Position numbers and translations under genes: made by a program. A stretch of 64,000 bases of DNA from Neorhizobium sp. NCHU2750. GTDB lineage: Bacteria > Pseudomonadota > Alphaproteobacteria > Rhizobiales > Rhizobiaceae. The stretch spans positions 2,046,001 to 2,110,000 of the forward strand of contig NZ_CP030827.1 of assembly GCF_003597675.1 (NCBI RefSeq), in the 5' to 3' direction. Shown piece after piece: positions 55,871-64,000 of the stretch (position 1 is its first letter; the number at the start of each line of letters is the position of its first letter). The notes under the pieces are model-generated. The model saw only the letters and a program-made list of their open reading frames with translations, was not told the DNA's origin and did no database searches.

Positions 55871-57934
55871 TTGCTGAATGACGACCTCCATCACTCCCCG
55901 GAGAAGGGAGAACACGACCGTCGCGATCCGCTGAAGCCGGGAAACCGCTTCCTCGGCCGTGTTGTCGCGTGCAATGGCGCCCATGCGACGATCGCAGCCG
56001 TTGCCGAGCGTGGCGATACCGAACTTACCGAACTCTGGTCCGTCGGCCGGCTGATCTCGATCACCGTCGGCAGGAACCGCGTCGTGGCCTTGGCCTATTC
56101 GATGCAGACCGGCGCGGGCGACTGGGCCGAAGGCGACGACACCAAATTCCAGATCGAGGTCGAACTGCTCGGCGAAGTCCGTGTCAGCGACGATGGCCAG
56201 GAACAATTCTCGCGCGGCATCTCGCGCTATCCCTATCTCGGCGCGATCGCCCACCGCATCCGCGCTGCCGACCTCGTCAAGATCTACGATCCCGGCAAGG
56301 ACGAGACCTGCGTCATCGGCAAGCTGACCCAGGACGAGAGCATCGATGCGTCGATCCACGTGCCGACCATGCTGTCCAAGCACTTCGCCATCGTCGGCTC
56401 GACCGGCGTCGGCAAATCGACCGCCGTCTCGCTTCTCCTGCACAAGGCGATCAAGGCCGACCCGAAGCTGCGCGTCCTCATTCTCGACCCGCATAATGAA
56501 TTTGCCGCAGCTTTCCCCGAAAAGGCTGTCGTCATCGACACCGATACGCTCGACCTGCCCTTCTGGCTGATGCGACTGGAAGAATTCGCCGAAGTCGTCT
56601 TCCGCGGCCGGCCGGCGATCGCGGACGAACTGGATATTCTCCGCGACCTCATCCCTGAGGCCAAGCGCGCTTTTCGCGGCAGCGATTCGAGCCTCACGCG
56701 CCGCACCTCGGAAAAAAGCGCGGTCACCGCCGATACGCCGGTGCCCTATCGCATGGCCGATCTTCTGGCCCTGATCGACGACCGCATCGGCCGGCTTGAA
56801 GGCCGCGCCGAAAAGCCCGCGCTCCGGTCGCTGAAGATGCGGATCATCTCGGCGATCAACGATCCGCGCTACCACTTCATGTTCTCCAACAACACGATCA
56901 ACGACACGATCATGGAGACCATCGCCCACATCTTCCGCGTTCCGGGCGACGACCGGCCGATCTCGACCTTCCAGCTCGCCGGCATCCCCTCGGAAGTGGT
57001 CAATTCCGTCGCCTCGATCCTCTGCCGCATGGCCTTTGAAATCGCGCTCTGGAGCAATGGCGCGATCCATATGCTGGTCGTCTGCGAGGAGGCCCACCGT
57101 TATGTACCGGCCAATCCGGACCTCGGCTTCCTGCCGACCCGCCAGGCCATCGCCCGGATCGCCAAGGAAGGCCGCAAATACGGCGTATCGCTGGGCGTCA
57201 TCACCCAGCGTCCGGGAGAACTCGACCAGACCATCCTGTCGCAGTGCTCGACACTGTTTGCCATGCGCCTGTCGAACGATCACGACCAGGAAATCATCAA
57301 GTCGGCCATTCCGAACTCGTCGGTCTCGACCACCAGCTTCCTGTCGTCGATCGGCAATGGCGAGGCGATCGCCTTCGGCGAGGCCATTGCGGTGCCGATG
57401 CGCATGAAGTTTTCCCATGTGGACAACAACCACCTGCCCCAGGCCCATGGCGTGGCGGAAAAGGGCCTGGACGATACGCCGGATACGGTCGATCTTCGCT
57501 CGATCATCTCGCGCATGCGATCCGTCAGCGGACCGGATATCAGTGCCTTCCAGCAGAGTTATCTGGCGGCGGAATCAGCCAGTTCGATAGACCCCTTCCC
57601 TCCGGTCAATTCGGCAGATCTGCAGCCGGCAAACGATATCGAACTGCAGCGCTGGAAGCGGGAGCTCGGGCCATCGGGCACCAGCCAGCCCGTCGAAAGC
57701 GCACCCTCCGTGCCTTACCATCCCGATATGCTGCCCCGCCCGACGCGCACGGTAGAACCGCCACGGCTCGACGGGCGTCCGTCGCTGCCGCTGCGCGAGC
57801 GCCCGCCGGCAGCACCTGCAACACCACCCGCACCGGATGCCGCAGCCAGACCGAACCCCTTCCTGCGAAGAGAGGGCTCCTTCCGCGAAAGCCTGTTGAA
57901 AAAGCCGCTGAGCAGCCTCTACGAAAAGGACTGA
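55871..57934 (+). CDS. HerA-like ATPase (DUF87/FtsK-HerA superfamily)
   Basis: This protein of about 687 aa is a hexameric-type DNA-translocase relative. An N-terminal HAS-barrel-like region (GRVVACNGAHATIAAVAERGDTELTELWSVGRLIS in parts) precedes the motor with Walker A GSTGVGKST (near 56397-56423). Walker B-type HMLVVCEEAHRYV and the sensor SLGVITQRPGELDQTILSQCSTLFAMRLSN (in parts) match bacterial HerA. The last 110 residues are Pro-rich and probably disordered. In archaea HerA works with NurA in end resection; no NurA-like gene is next to it. I prefer TTG at 55871 (AGGGG 7 nt before), with ATG 55805 as alternative. Confidence 0.85.
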   Translation: MLNDDLHHSPEKGEHDRRDPLKPGNRFLGRVVACNGAHATIAAVAERGDTELTELWSVGRLISITVGRNRVVALAYSMQTGAGDWAEGDDTKFQIEVELLGEVRVSDDGQEQFSRGISRYPYLGAIAHRIRAADLVKIYDPGKDETCVIGKLTQDESIDASIHVPTMLSKHFAIVGSTGVGKSTAVSLLLHKAIKADPKLRVLILDPHNEFAAAFPEKAVVIDTDTLDLPFWLMRLEEFAEVVFRGRPAIADELDILRDLIPEAKRAFRGSDSSLTRRTSEKSAVTADTPVPYRMADLLALIDDRIGRLEGRAEKPALRSLKMRIISAINDPRYHFMFSNNTINDTIMETIAHIFRVPGDDRPISTFQLAGIPSEVVNSVASILCRMAFEIALWSNGAIHMLVVCEEAHRYVPANPDLGFLPTRQAIARIAKEGRKYGVSLGVITQRPGELDQTILSQCSTLFAMRLSNDHDQEIIKSAIPNSSVSTTSFLSSIGNGEAIAFGEAIAVPMRMKFSHVDNNHLPQAHGVAEKGLDDTPDTVDLRSIISRMRSVSGPDISAFQQSYLAAESASSIDPFPPVNSADLQPANDIELQRWKRELGPSGTSQPVESAPSVPYHPDMLPRPTRTVEPPRLDGRPSLPLRERPPAAPATPPAPDAAARPNPFLRREGSFRESLLKKPLSSLYEKD

Positions 57935-58839
57935 AGCGGCGCTCCGCTGCCGTCGACACGCTGCCAGCTGTCGTCCATCTGGTTACGAAACCAAGTCATC
58001 TGCCGCTTGGCATATTGGCGGGTCAGCGCCGAGCTTCTCTCGATCACCTCGGCCGATGTCATCCGCCCCTCCAGCATCTCGACAATCTCCCGAACACCGA
58101 TTGCCTTCATCGCCGGCACGTCCGGCGATGGCTGCAGGCGAAGCAAGGCCTCGACCTCCTCGACCGCCCCGCCCGCAAACATCGCCTCGAAGCGCCGGTT
58201 GATTCGCGCCTGCAGTACCGCCCGATCCGGCAGCACCACGAATTTCTGCGCCTTGGCCGGATCGACGATCACCGGCCCCTGCTTGCCCTGGAATTCCGAT
58301 ATCGAGCGCCCGGTGGCCGCCAGCACTTCCAGCGCCCTGACAATCCTCTGCCCGTCGCGTGGCTCCAATGATCCGGCGACCTGCATGTCTGTCTTCGCCA
58401 GTTGCGCATGCAGCGCTTCCGGCCCCTCTTCCTTCAGCCTCAGCCTGACCTCGCAGCGGATCTCCTGAGGGATCTCCGGCATGTCGGAAAGCCCACCCGT
58501 CAGCGCCTTGAAATAGAGCCCTGTTCCGCCGATCAGGATGGGCATCTGGCCGCGTTCGCGAACCACTGGCAGCAACGCCTCGACATCCCGAAGCCATTCG
58601 CCCGTCGAATAGGCGGTGGCGGCGGACACATGACCGTAGAGATGATGATCAACGCCGCCCATCTCCTCCGTCGAAGGACGTGCGGTCAGCACCCTCAGCG
58701 TGTCATAGACCTGCATGCTGTCCGCATTGATGACGACGCCATTCCGCTCCCTGGCCAGCCGCAGGGCCAAAGCCGACTTGCCGCTGGCGGTCGGCCCGGT
58801 TATCAGGATCGCGTCAGTTTCTTGCACAAGGTTCTCCAT
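57919..58839 (-). CDS. miaA: tRNA dimethylallyltransferase
   Basis: MiaA adds the isopentenyl group to A37 of tRNAs reading UNN codons. The 306-aa protein has the P-loop ITGPTASGKSALAL (G15-S22), then VVINADSMQVYDTLRVLTARP, and GGTGLYFKALTGGLSD. The tRNA-contact region RQYAKRQMTWFRNQ closes the protein. The ATG at 58839 makes MENLVQETDA; an ATG at 58869 would extend into the serB coding region. Its start codon touches that of serB (CATATG). Its stop overlaps the HerA-like gene by 16 bp. Confidence 0.94.
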   Translation of the reverse strand: MENLVQETDAILITGPTASGKSALALRLARERNGVVINADSMQVYDTLRVLTARPSTEEMGGVDHHLYGHVSAATAYSTGEWLRDVEALLPVVRERGQMPILIGGTGLYFKALTGGLSDMPEIPQEIRCEVRLRLKEEGPEALHAQLAKTDMQVAGSLEPRDGQRIVRALEVLAATGRSISEFQGKQGPVIVDPAKAQKFVVLPDRAVLQARINRRFEAMFAGGAVEEVEALLRLQPSPDVPAMKAIGVREIVEMLEGRMTSAEVIERSSALTRQYAKRQMTWFRNQMDDSWQRVDGSGAPLQSFS

Positions 58840-59733
58840 ATGGCTTTCGTTGCCACGCTCATCGCCCATCCGTCAAATCCGGTCCTCACGCCGGCCATCG
58901 CAGAGAAGGCGGCAGAGGCCGTGAAAGCCTCGGGTCTCTACTGGCTTGCGGACGGCATCGCCTGCGATATTGCCCTGCGCGACGGCGAGGATGTCGCAGC
59001 CGCGGAGGCAGCCTTGCGTGAACTGACCACGGGGCAGCCGATCGACACCGTCGTGCAGCAGGCCGAAACCCGTCGCAAGCAATTTCTCATCGCCGACATG
59101 GATTCCACCATGATCGGCCAGGAATGCATCGACGAGCTCGCCGACGTCGTTGGCCTGAAGGACAAGGTGGCCGGCATCACCGCCCGTGCCATGAACGGCG
59201 AGATCGCCTTCGAACCGGCCCTGCGCGAGCGCGTCGCACTCCTGAAAGGCCTGCCGATTTCCGTCGTCGACGAAGTCATCGCCAAACGGATCACGCTGAC
59301 CTCGGGCGGCAGCGAACTGATCGCCACGATGAGGGCCAAGGGCTATCACTCGGCGCTCGTATCAGGTGGCTTCACCGTCTTCACCAGCCGCATCGCCGCC
59401 ATGCTCGGCTTCGACGAGAACCGCGCCAACATCCTGATCGAGAAGGATGGTTTCCTGACCGGCGAAGTGGCCGAGCCAATCCTCGGCAAGCAGGCGAAGG
59501 TCGATGCGCTCGAAGAGATTTCGGCAAGGCTCGGCATAACGCCCGAGGATGTCATTGCGGTGGGTGACGGCGCCAACGATCTCGGCATGCTCGGCATTGC
59601 CGGTTCCGGCGTAGCTCTTCATGCCAAGCCGAGCGTTGCCGCCGAAGCGAAAATCCGTATCGACCATGGCGATCTGACCGCCCTCCTCTATATCCAGGGC
59701 TACAGGAAGAGCGATTTCGTAACCGCCGGGTAA
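58840..59733 (+). CDS. serB: Phosphoserine phosphatase
   Basis: SerB dephosphorylates phosphoserine in the last step of serine synthesis. The 297-aa HAD-superfamily enzyme has the catalytic D86-x-D88-S-T motif in FLIADMDSTMIGQECIDE, the LVSGGFTVF loop and the GDGANDLGMLGIAGSGVALHAKP C-terminal motif (in parts). An N-terminal ACT-like region covers residues 1-75. It is divergent from miaA with no gap between start codons, so each promoter must lie inside the other gene. The disrupted GNAT gene follows 6 nt downstream. Confidence 0.94.
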   Translation: MAFVATLIAHPSNPVLTPAIAEKAAEAVKASGLYWLADGIACDIALRDGEDVAAAEAALRELTTGQPIDTVVQQAETRRKQFLIADMDSTMIGQECIDELADVVGLKDKVAGITARAMNGEIAFEPALRERVALLKGLPISVVDEVIAKRITLTSGGSELIATMRAKGYHSALVSGGFTVFTSRIAAMLGFDENRANILIEKDGFLTGEVAEPILGKQAKVDALEEISARLGITPEDVIAVGDGANDLGMLGIAGSGVALHAKPSVAAEAKIRIDHGDLTALLYIQGYRKSDFVTAG

Positions 59734-59739
59734 AAGCAG

Positions 59740-60325
59740 ATGAGTGAGAGGGTCGCGGTCGCCCACACGGAGCGCCTGTCGCTTGCGACATGGCTGCCGC
59801 GCGATCGTGATCTCTTTCGCGAAATCAACAGCGATCCCAAGGTGATGGAATTCTTCGCCTTCCGCCGCAGCGACGCCGAGGCCGATGCACTGTTCGGCAA
59901 GCTCAACGGCATGATCACCGATGACGGCATGGGTTTCTATGCCATTGTCCTCAAAGAAACCGGCCAGGCGCTGGGCTTCTGCGGCATGTCCTGGCCGGCT
60001 TTTTCCGGCCGGCACAGCAGAAATCGGCTGGCGGCTCGCCCCAAAATTCTGGGGCAAGGGCTATGCCACGGAAGCGGCGAAAGGCTTGCTCGACTGGGCC
60101 TTCTCCTCCAGCAAGCTGGAGACCATCGTATCCTTCGCCGTCGAAACCAACCGGCGCTCGACCGCCGTCATGAAGCGCCTTGGAATGTACCGCATCCCGA
60201 GGCTGGACTTCGATCACCCTCGGGTACCGGACACGCATCCGCAGCTGCAACGGCACATCGTCTATGCCGTCACGCGCCGTCAATGGCTGGTGCGGAACAC
60301 CGAACAGGCTTCCGCACCAATCTAG
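59740..60325 (+). pseudogene. GNAT-family acetyltransferase, frameshifted
   Basis: A RimI-type GNAT protein begins MSERVAVAHTERLSLATWLP and runs to GQALGFCGMSWPAFS in one frame, then continues in the +1 frame as TAEIGWRLAPKFWGKGYATEAAKGLLDWAF, VETNRRSTAVMKRLGMYR. The acetyl-CoA P-loop (RLAPKFWGKGYATEA) is only in the second frame. The frames join at a run of five T at 60000-60004; a single extra T explains it, giving GMSWPAFPAGTAEIGWRLA. It ends with TAG at 60323-60325, inside a palindrome. Real decay or sequencing error is possible. Confidence 0.8.
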
Positions 60326-60411
60326 AGCGTCGTGCGTCCGAATGGACGCACGACGCTCTATTTCCTTGAATCTACGCATCAGGCTTTCCGAAAATCGATT
60401 CCGATTTTCGG
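60323..60411. repeat. Pair of palindromes resembling rhizobial intergenic mosaic (RIME/REP) elements
   Basis: The first is a perfect 17-bp stem, TAGAGCGTCGTGCGTCC / GGACGCACGACGCTCTA, with a GAAT tetraloop (60323-60339, 60344-60360). It includes the stop codon of the GNAT gene. The second has 10-bp arms CCGAAAATCG / CGATTTTCGG with an ATTC tetraloop (60388-60397, 60402-60411). The AGAGC-palindrome and ttccgaaaatcg units look like the short intergenic palindromes scattered in rhizobial genomes, from memory. It lies between convergent genes, so it may also end transcription. Confidence 0.6.
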
Positions 60412-60427
60412 GCCGATGCTATGCCCA

Positions 60428-62080
60428 TCAGTCGAGCGGGATCGCGACGAAGCGCAGGTTGCCGTTCTTGTCGGCGATCATCACATGCGCATTGCGCCGT
60501 CCTTCCGACTTCAATGCCTGCATCCGGTCCGTCACGTCGCCGGGTGCCTCGATGAAATCCTGCGCGATCTCGACGATGACTTCGCCCGGTTTCACGCCCT
60601 TCTCGGCAGCAACCGAGCCGGGCGCGACCTCCGTCACCACCACGCCGTCGACGCTTTCGGCGATGCCGAAGCTCTTGCGCTGGGCGTCATCGAGCGGCGC
60701 GATCGTCATGCCATAGGCCTTGACCGGCTCGTTGCTCTGCTCCGTGCTCTGGTCGCCGCCATTGTCGGTGTCGGGAGCATCGCCGTCGTCAGGCTCGTCG
60801 CTGTCGGCATCGGCCGATTGCGCACTGTCCTCCAGGCGTCCGAGCGTCACCTTCACGGTCTGCTGCTTGCCGTCGCGCATCAGCACGACATCGACTTCCT
60901 TGCCGACCGGGCTTTCGGCCACGATCCGCGGCAGGTCGCGCATCTCGTTGACCGGGGAACCGTCGAAGCTGACGATCACGTCACCGGGCTTGATCTCGCC
61001 CTTCTTGATCGGCCCGTCATTGACGATGCCCGACACCAGCGCCCCGCGGGCACGGTCGAGCCCAAGGCTTTCGGCCACATCGTCGGTCACCGGCTGGATA
61101 CGCACACCGAGCCAGCCGCGCCGCGTCTCGCCGAACTCGATCAACTGGTGGACGACATTCTCGGCGATTTCCGTCGGCACGGCAAAGCCGATGCCGATCG
61201 AGCCGCCCGAGGGAGAAATGATCGCCGTGTTGATGCCGATCACTTCGCCGCGCATGTTGAACAGCGGACCACCGGAATTGCCCTTGTTGATCGCCGCATC
61301 CGTCTGGATGAAATTGTCATAGGGCCCGGCATTGATGTTGCGGCCGCGCGCCGAGATGATGCCGAGCGTCACCGATCCGCCAAGCCCGAACGGATTGCCG
61401 ATCGCCATTACCCAGTCGCCGATCCGCATGCGGCGGGAATCACCGAAGGGTACCGCCTTCAACGGTGCCTTCGGCTCGACCTTCAGCACCGAAAGATCGG
61501 TCTTGGTATCCGTGCCGATCAGCGTCGCCTTCAGCTTCGTGCCATTGGCAAATACGACCTCGATATCGTCGGCGCCTTCGATCACATGGTTGTTCGTCAC
61601 CACATAACCCGATGGATCGATGACGAAGCCGGAACCGAGCGAGGAAACCTTCTGGTTATCGTCCTTCCCGTCCTTGCCGTCGAAGAAGTCGTCGAAGAAT
61701 TCCTGGAAGGGCGATCCCTGCTGGATCTTCGGCTCCTGAGGTCCGTTGCCGGCATCCTTGACGTTTTGCGATGTCGAGATGTTGACCACTGCATCGAGCA
61801 GCCCTGCCGACAGATCGGCAAGCGATGCCGGCCCTGCCGGGGTCGCGTTCGCAGCAGGCGATGGCGGCGGATTGAAGGAGCGTGTTGCCGGCGGCGGCGC
61901 CGGCAGCATCGAGCCGGCGGATGAACCGCCCTGAGACGGCATCGGCGCGGCGGGCACCTGCGCCTGGGACGGCTTGGGTGCCTGAGACTGTGCCCAGCCG
62001 GACATCGGAGCGACTGTAACGGCAAGCGCAACGCCTCCCAAGGCAACGCGCTTCCAGGACGATCGAACCTGCTGAGCCAT
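60428..62080 (-). CDS. DegP/HtrA-type periplasmic serine protease (Do family)
   Basis: This protease/chaperone degrades misfolded envelope proteins. The 550-aa precursor has a signal peptide (VALGGVALAVTVAPMSGWA), a Pro/Ser/Ala-rich mature N-terminus, then the trypsin-like domain with His165 (VTNNHVIEGAD), Asp195 (TDLSVLKV) and Ser269 (NKGNSGGPLF). Two PDZ domains follow, the first around GALVSGIVNDGPIKKGEIKPGD, separated by a low-complexity Asp-rich segment (residues 413-435). The start at 62080 follows GGAGG. It lies downstream of hflKC but has its own region because the hflC terminator intervenes. Confidence 0.93.
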   Translation of the reverse strand: MAQQVRSSWKRVALGGVALAVTVAPMSGWAQSQAPKPSQAQVPAAPMPSQGGSSAGSMLPAPPPATRSFNPPPSPAANATPAGPASLADLSAGLLDAVVNISTSQNVKDAGNGPQEPKIQQGSPFQEFFDDFFDGKDGKDDNQKVSSLGSGFVIDPSGYVVTNNHVIEGADDIEVVFANGTKLKATLIGTDTKTDLSVLKVEPKAPLKAVPFGDSRRMRIGDWVMAIGNPFGLGGSVTLGIISARGRNINAGPYDNFIQTDAAINKGNSGGPLFNMRGEVIGINTAIISPSGGSIGIGFAVPTEIAENVVHQLIEFGETRRGWLGVRIQPVTDDVAESLGLDRARGALVSGIVNDGPIKKGEIKPGDVIVSFDGSPVNEMRDLPRIVAESPVGKEVDVVLMRDGKQQTVKVTLGRLEDSAQSADADSDEPDDGDAPDTDNGGDQSTEQSNEPVKAYGMTIAPLDDAQRKSFGIAESVDGVVVTEVAPGSVAAEKGVKPGEVIVEIAQDFIEAPGDVTDRMQALKSEGRRNAHVMIADKNGNLRFVAIPLD

Positions 62081-62261
62081 CTGGCCTCCTCGCATTTTGG
62101 ACTATCTGCGCAGCCCGATGGACGGGCGTCGTCGAACTGCTCATTGGAGCGGCTGAATCAGGCAGAGTTTCGGCAGAGAATAGGGTGGAATGATCCGGCA
62201 GGAAATTACCTTTTTCGTGAGAGGGCCAATCCCTGCACATAAAACTCCCGGCCGATAAGCA

Positions 62262-62286
62262 GAAAGGGCGGCCAGGCCGCCCTTTC
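62262..62286 (-). terminator. Terminator-like hairpin after hflC
   Basis: GAAAGGGCGGCC and GGCCGCCCTTTC form a perfect 12-bp stem with a central A, starting 11 nt after the hflC stop. The minus-strand tail TGCTTATC is only mildly T-rich, but the A/T-ended stem supports termination between hflC and the protease gene. Confidence 0.65.
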
Positions 62287-62297
62287 GCTTCGGTTGT

Positions 62298-63245
62298 TTA
62301 CTTCCCCGGCGCCGGTTGAGCCGGCGCCTGCGGCGGAACCACAGGCCCACCAGCCGGCGGGTTTGCGCCATCGGCGGATTCGAAGAACTTGAAGAACTCC
62401 GATTTGGGCGAAAGCACCATCGTCGTCTGATGATCGGCAAGCGAAGCTGTATAGGCCCGCATCGACCGGTAGAACTCGAAGAAGCCCGGATCCCGCTTGA
62501 ACGCATCGGCAAAGATGCGGTTGCGCTCTGCATCGCCTTCGCCGCGCAGGATTTCCGAATCCCTCTGCGCTTCCGAGACGAGCTCGACGACCTGGCGGTC
62601 GGCGATGGCCCGGCGCCGCTGGCCCTGCTCGTTACCACGGGCACGGATCAGCTCGGCTTCTGCGAGACGTTCCGCCCGCATGCGCTGGAAGGTCTGCTGC
62701 GAGACTTCCTGCGTCAGGTCGGTCCGGCGGATGCGCACGTCGCGGATCGTCAGGCCCAGCGATTCCGCCGCGCCGTTGAGGTCGGAACGGACATCCTGCA
62801 TCATCGAGACGCGCTCGTTGGACAGTGCCGCACTGAAGTCGCGCAGACCATAGACCCGGCGAAGTGCGGCATCGAGGCGGGTGCTGAGCCGCGATTCGGC
62901 GGATTCGCGATCACCCGAAACCGTCTCGCGGAATTTCCGCGGATCCGTGATCGAATAGACGACGAAAGCATCTACTTCGTAAAACGCACCGCCCTTCACC
63001 TGCACGCGGATATTATCGAGGTCGAAGCGCAGGGCCCGGTCTTCGACATACTGGACGCGATCGGCGTCCATGAAGGCGAATGGCAGCTTGAAATAGATGC
63101 CCGGCTCGCGCTTCACGTCCTGGATCTCGCCGAAGCGGATGACGATCGCCTGCTCCCGCTGATTGACGATGAAGACAGACGAATAGCCGAGGAACAGCAC
63201 GATGGCGAGGCCGACAAGGATGGCCGGCAAACGGTTCGAGATCAT
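62298..63245 (-). CDS. hflC: HflC, SPFH-domain regulator of FtsH
   Basis: HflC forms a membrane cage with HflK around the AAA protease FtsH. The 315-aa protein has an N-terminal membrane segment (LPAILVGLAIVLFLGYSSVF) and SPFH domain (VNQREQAIVIRFGEIQ, PGIYFKLPF). A long coiled-coil region contains MRAERLAEAELIRARGNEQGQRRRAIAD (in parts). The C-terminal tail is Pro-rich. The start overlaps the hflK stop by 4 nt (ATGA). Orientation and order hflK-hflC match the family. Confidence 0.95.
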   Translation of the reverse strand: MISNRLPAILVGLAIVLFLGYSSVFIVNQREQAIVIRFGEIQDVKREPGIYFKLPFAFMDADRVQYVEDRALRFDLDNIRVQVKGGAFYEVDAFVVYSITDPRKFRETVSGDRESAESRLSTRLDAALRRVYGLRDFSAALSNERVSMMQDVRSDLNGAAESLGLTIRDVRIRRTDLTQEVSQQTFQRMRAERLAEAELIRARGNEQGQRRRAIADRQVVELVSEAQRDSEILRGEGDAERNRIFADAFKRDPGFFEFYRSMRAYTASLADHQTTMVLSPKSEFFKFFESADGANPPAGGPVVPPQAPAQPAPGK

Positions 63246-64000
63246 TTGCTGCCTCCCTGCTGCTGTACGGTCTGGTTACGGAGCATGTCGGTGAGCGGAA
63301 GATAGGGAACCGCCCCCTGCTGGCCATCGAGAATGATCTTGTTCGACGACTTCAGCACGGACTCCATTGTCTCCAGGTAGATGCGGCGGCGCGTGACTTC
63401 CGGCGCGTTGACATATTCGTTGTAGATCGAGACGAAACGCTGGGCTTCACCCTGTGCTTCGTTGACCACGCGATCCTTGTAGGCGGATGCCTCTTCACGG
63501 ATCTGCGCTGCCTGACCGCGTGCCTGACCAAGCTTCTGGTTGGCATACTGGTTGGCTTCCTCGACGAAACGGTCCTCGTCCTGCTCGGCGCGCTGCACTT
63601 CTTCGAATGCGTCGGCGACTTCGCGCGGCGGAGCCGCATCCTCGATCGGCACGGCATTGATGGAAATGCCGGAACCATAGGTATCCATCGTACCCTGGAT
63701 GATGTTGCGAACCTCGGTGGAGATTTCCTCGCGGTTGTCGCGGAAAATATCCTGCGCCGGGCGACGTCCGACGACCTCGCGCATGGCGCTTTCAGCCACC
63801 TGCTGCAGCGTTGCGGTCGGCGTTTCCAGATTGAACAGATAGGCCTTCGGATCGGTCACCGTGAACAGGACCGAGAATTGCACATTGACGATGTTCTGGT
63901 CGCCGGTCAGCATCCAGCCCGCATTCGAGCTGGAACCGCGAGCGGCACCGATATTCTGCTGCTGCTCGGTGACCTTGACGATCTCGACGGATTCCAGCGG
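63242..64000 (-). CDS. hflK: HflK, SPFH-domain partner of HflC (5' end beyond window)
   Basis: The visible 252 residues are the C-terminal part of HflK. The open frame continues without a start to the window edge, reading PLESVEIVKVTEQQQNIG just before a Met at 63913 that would be an internal residue (WMLTGDQNIVNVQFSVLFTV). The SPFH core (DPKAYLFNLETPTATLQQVAESAMREVVG in parts) and the coiled coil (EVQRAEQDEDRFVEEANQYANQKLGQARGQAAQ) are typical. The N-terminal Gly-rich and membrane parts lie outside. It overlaps hflC by 4 nt. Confidence 0.95.
   Translation of the reverse strand, partial: PLESVEIVKVTEQQQNIGAARGSSSNAGWMLTGDQNIVNVQFSVLFTVTDPKAYLFNLETPTATLQQVAESAMREVVGRRPAQDIFRDNREEISTEVRNIIQGTMDTYGSGISINAVPIEDAAPPREVADAFEEVQRAEQDEDRFVEEANQYANQKLGQARGQAAQIREEASAYKDRVVNEAQGEAQRFVSIYNEYVNAPEVTRRRIYLETMESVLKSSNKIILDGQQGAVPYLPLTDMLRNQTVQQQGGSK

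Noticed and set aside
55679..57448. A 589-codon minus-strand frame opposite the HerA-like gene.
   Set aside because: It mirrors a coding strand with intact Walker motifs and has no domain of its own.
60332..61924. A 530-codon plus-strand frame opposite the DegP-type gene.
   Set aside because: The minus-strand protease has its full catalytic triad and signal peptide; the plus frame starts inside a palindrome and has no domain.
62081..62297. A DUF2065 gene between hflC and the protease gene.
   Set aside because: That small gene is common at this position in relatives, but no frame here gives a matching membrane protein; only a hairpin and promoter space are seen.

Overview
The window looks like a core chromosomal segment of a Rhizobiaceae alphaproteobacterium (Rhizobium/Agrobacterium relatives). 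The evidence is high GC, a pyruvate dehydrogenase operon whose E1-beta carries its own lipoyl domain, the aapJQMP general amino-acid permease, lpxI in the lipid A cluster, an alphaproteobacterial LexA box (GAAC-N7-GAAC), EipB, a mitochondrial-type complex I accessory protein, and a KpsC/RkpZ-like polysaccharide protein. There is no prophage, CRISPR array, complete insertion sequence or obvious genomic island. Almost every gene is ordinary housekeeping, so the unusual signals are mostly between genes.

Layout. 1-7292 (minus strand): pdhA-pdhB-pdhC (pdhC cut by the window edge), an FtsB-like protein, enolase, kdsA and a VOC protein. 7427-10789: lexA with its SOS box, convergent with comEC. 11067-12356: gltA. 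12390-25594 (minus strand): the long rpsB-tsf-pyrH-frr-uppS-cdsA-rseP-bamA-lpxD-fabZ-lpxA-lpxI-lpxB series linking translation, undecaprenyl and phospholipid synthesis, outer-membrane protein assembly and lipid A. 25795-30030: a small FlbD-like protein, EipB, RidA, GDPD, a FemAB-like GNAT and a HIT protein. 30085-32143: a DUF1989 protein with AzlD/AzlC. 32232-36735: clpA, clpS, a DUF3126 protein and cysE. 36949-40530: alpha/beta hydrolase, NDUFS6-like zinc protein, FAD monooxygenase and a MetC-type lyase. 40933-45250: aapJQMP, with aapJ frameshifted. 45388-47242: small secreted and outer-membrane proteins. 47437-49136: tRNA-Arg, an NDUFS4-like protein and a RecD-like helicase. 49339-51060: a PF03640 protein, ECF sigma factor and anti-sigma factor. 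51128-53002: aldo/keto reductase and RkpZ/KpsC-like protein. 53075-55667: ilvIH with a leader-peptide attenuator. 55871-64000: HerA-like ATPase, miaA, serB, a frameshifted GNAT, a DegP-type protease and hflC-hflK (hflK cut by the edge).

The most informative non-obvious findings are: (1) an unannotated 18-codon leader ORF (MVIILV core) ahead of ilvI, with a hairpin-T7 terminator and a promoter placed so that the leader mRNA would be nearly leaderless; (2) a perfect GGAAC-N16-CGTT general-stress-response promoter ahead of a small secreted protein at 46376; (3) a GGGAAT/GTC ECF-type promoter ahead of the PF03640/sigma/anti-sigma operon; (4) two small frameshifts (a 2-nt insertion in aapJ, a 1-nt insertion in a GNAT gene), both in simple repeats; and (5) several strong inverted repeats (enolase leader, aapJ-aapQ gap, 46085-46264, 60323-60411). 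I found no convincing wholly new system. Families are assigned from motifs read by eye; no database search was run.
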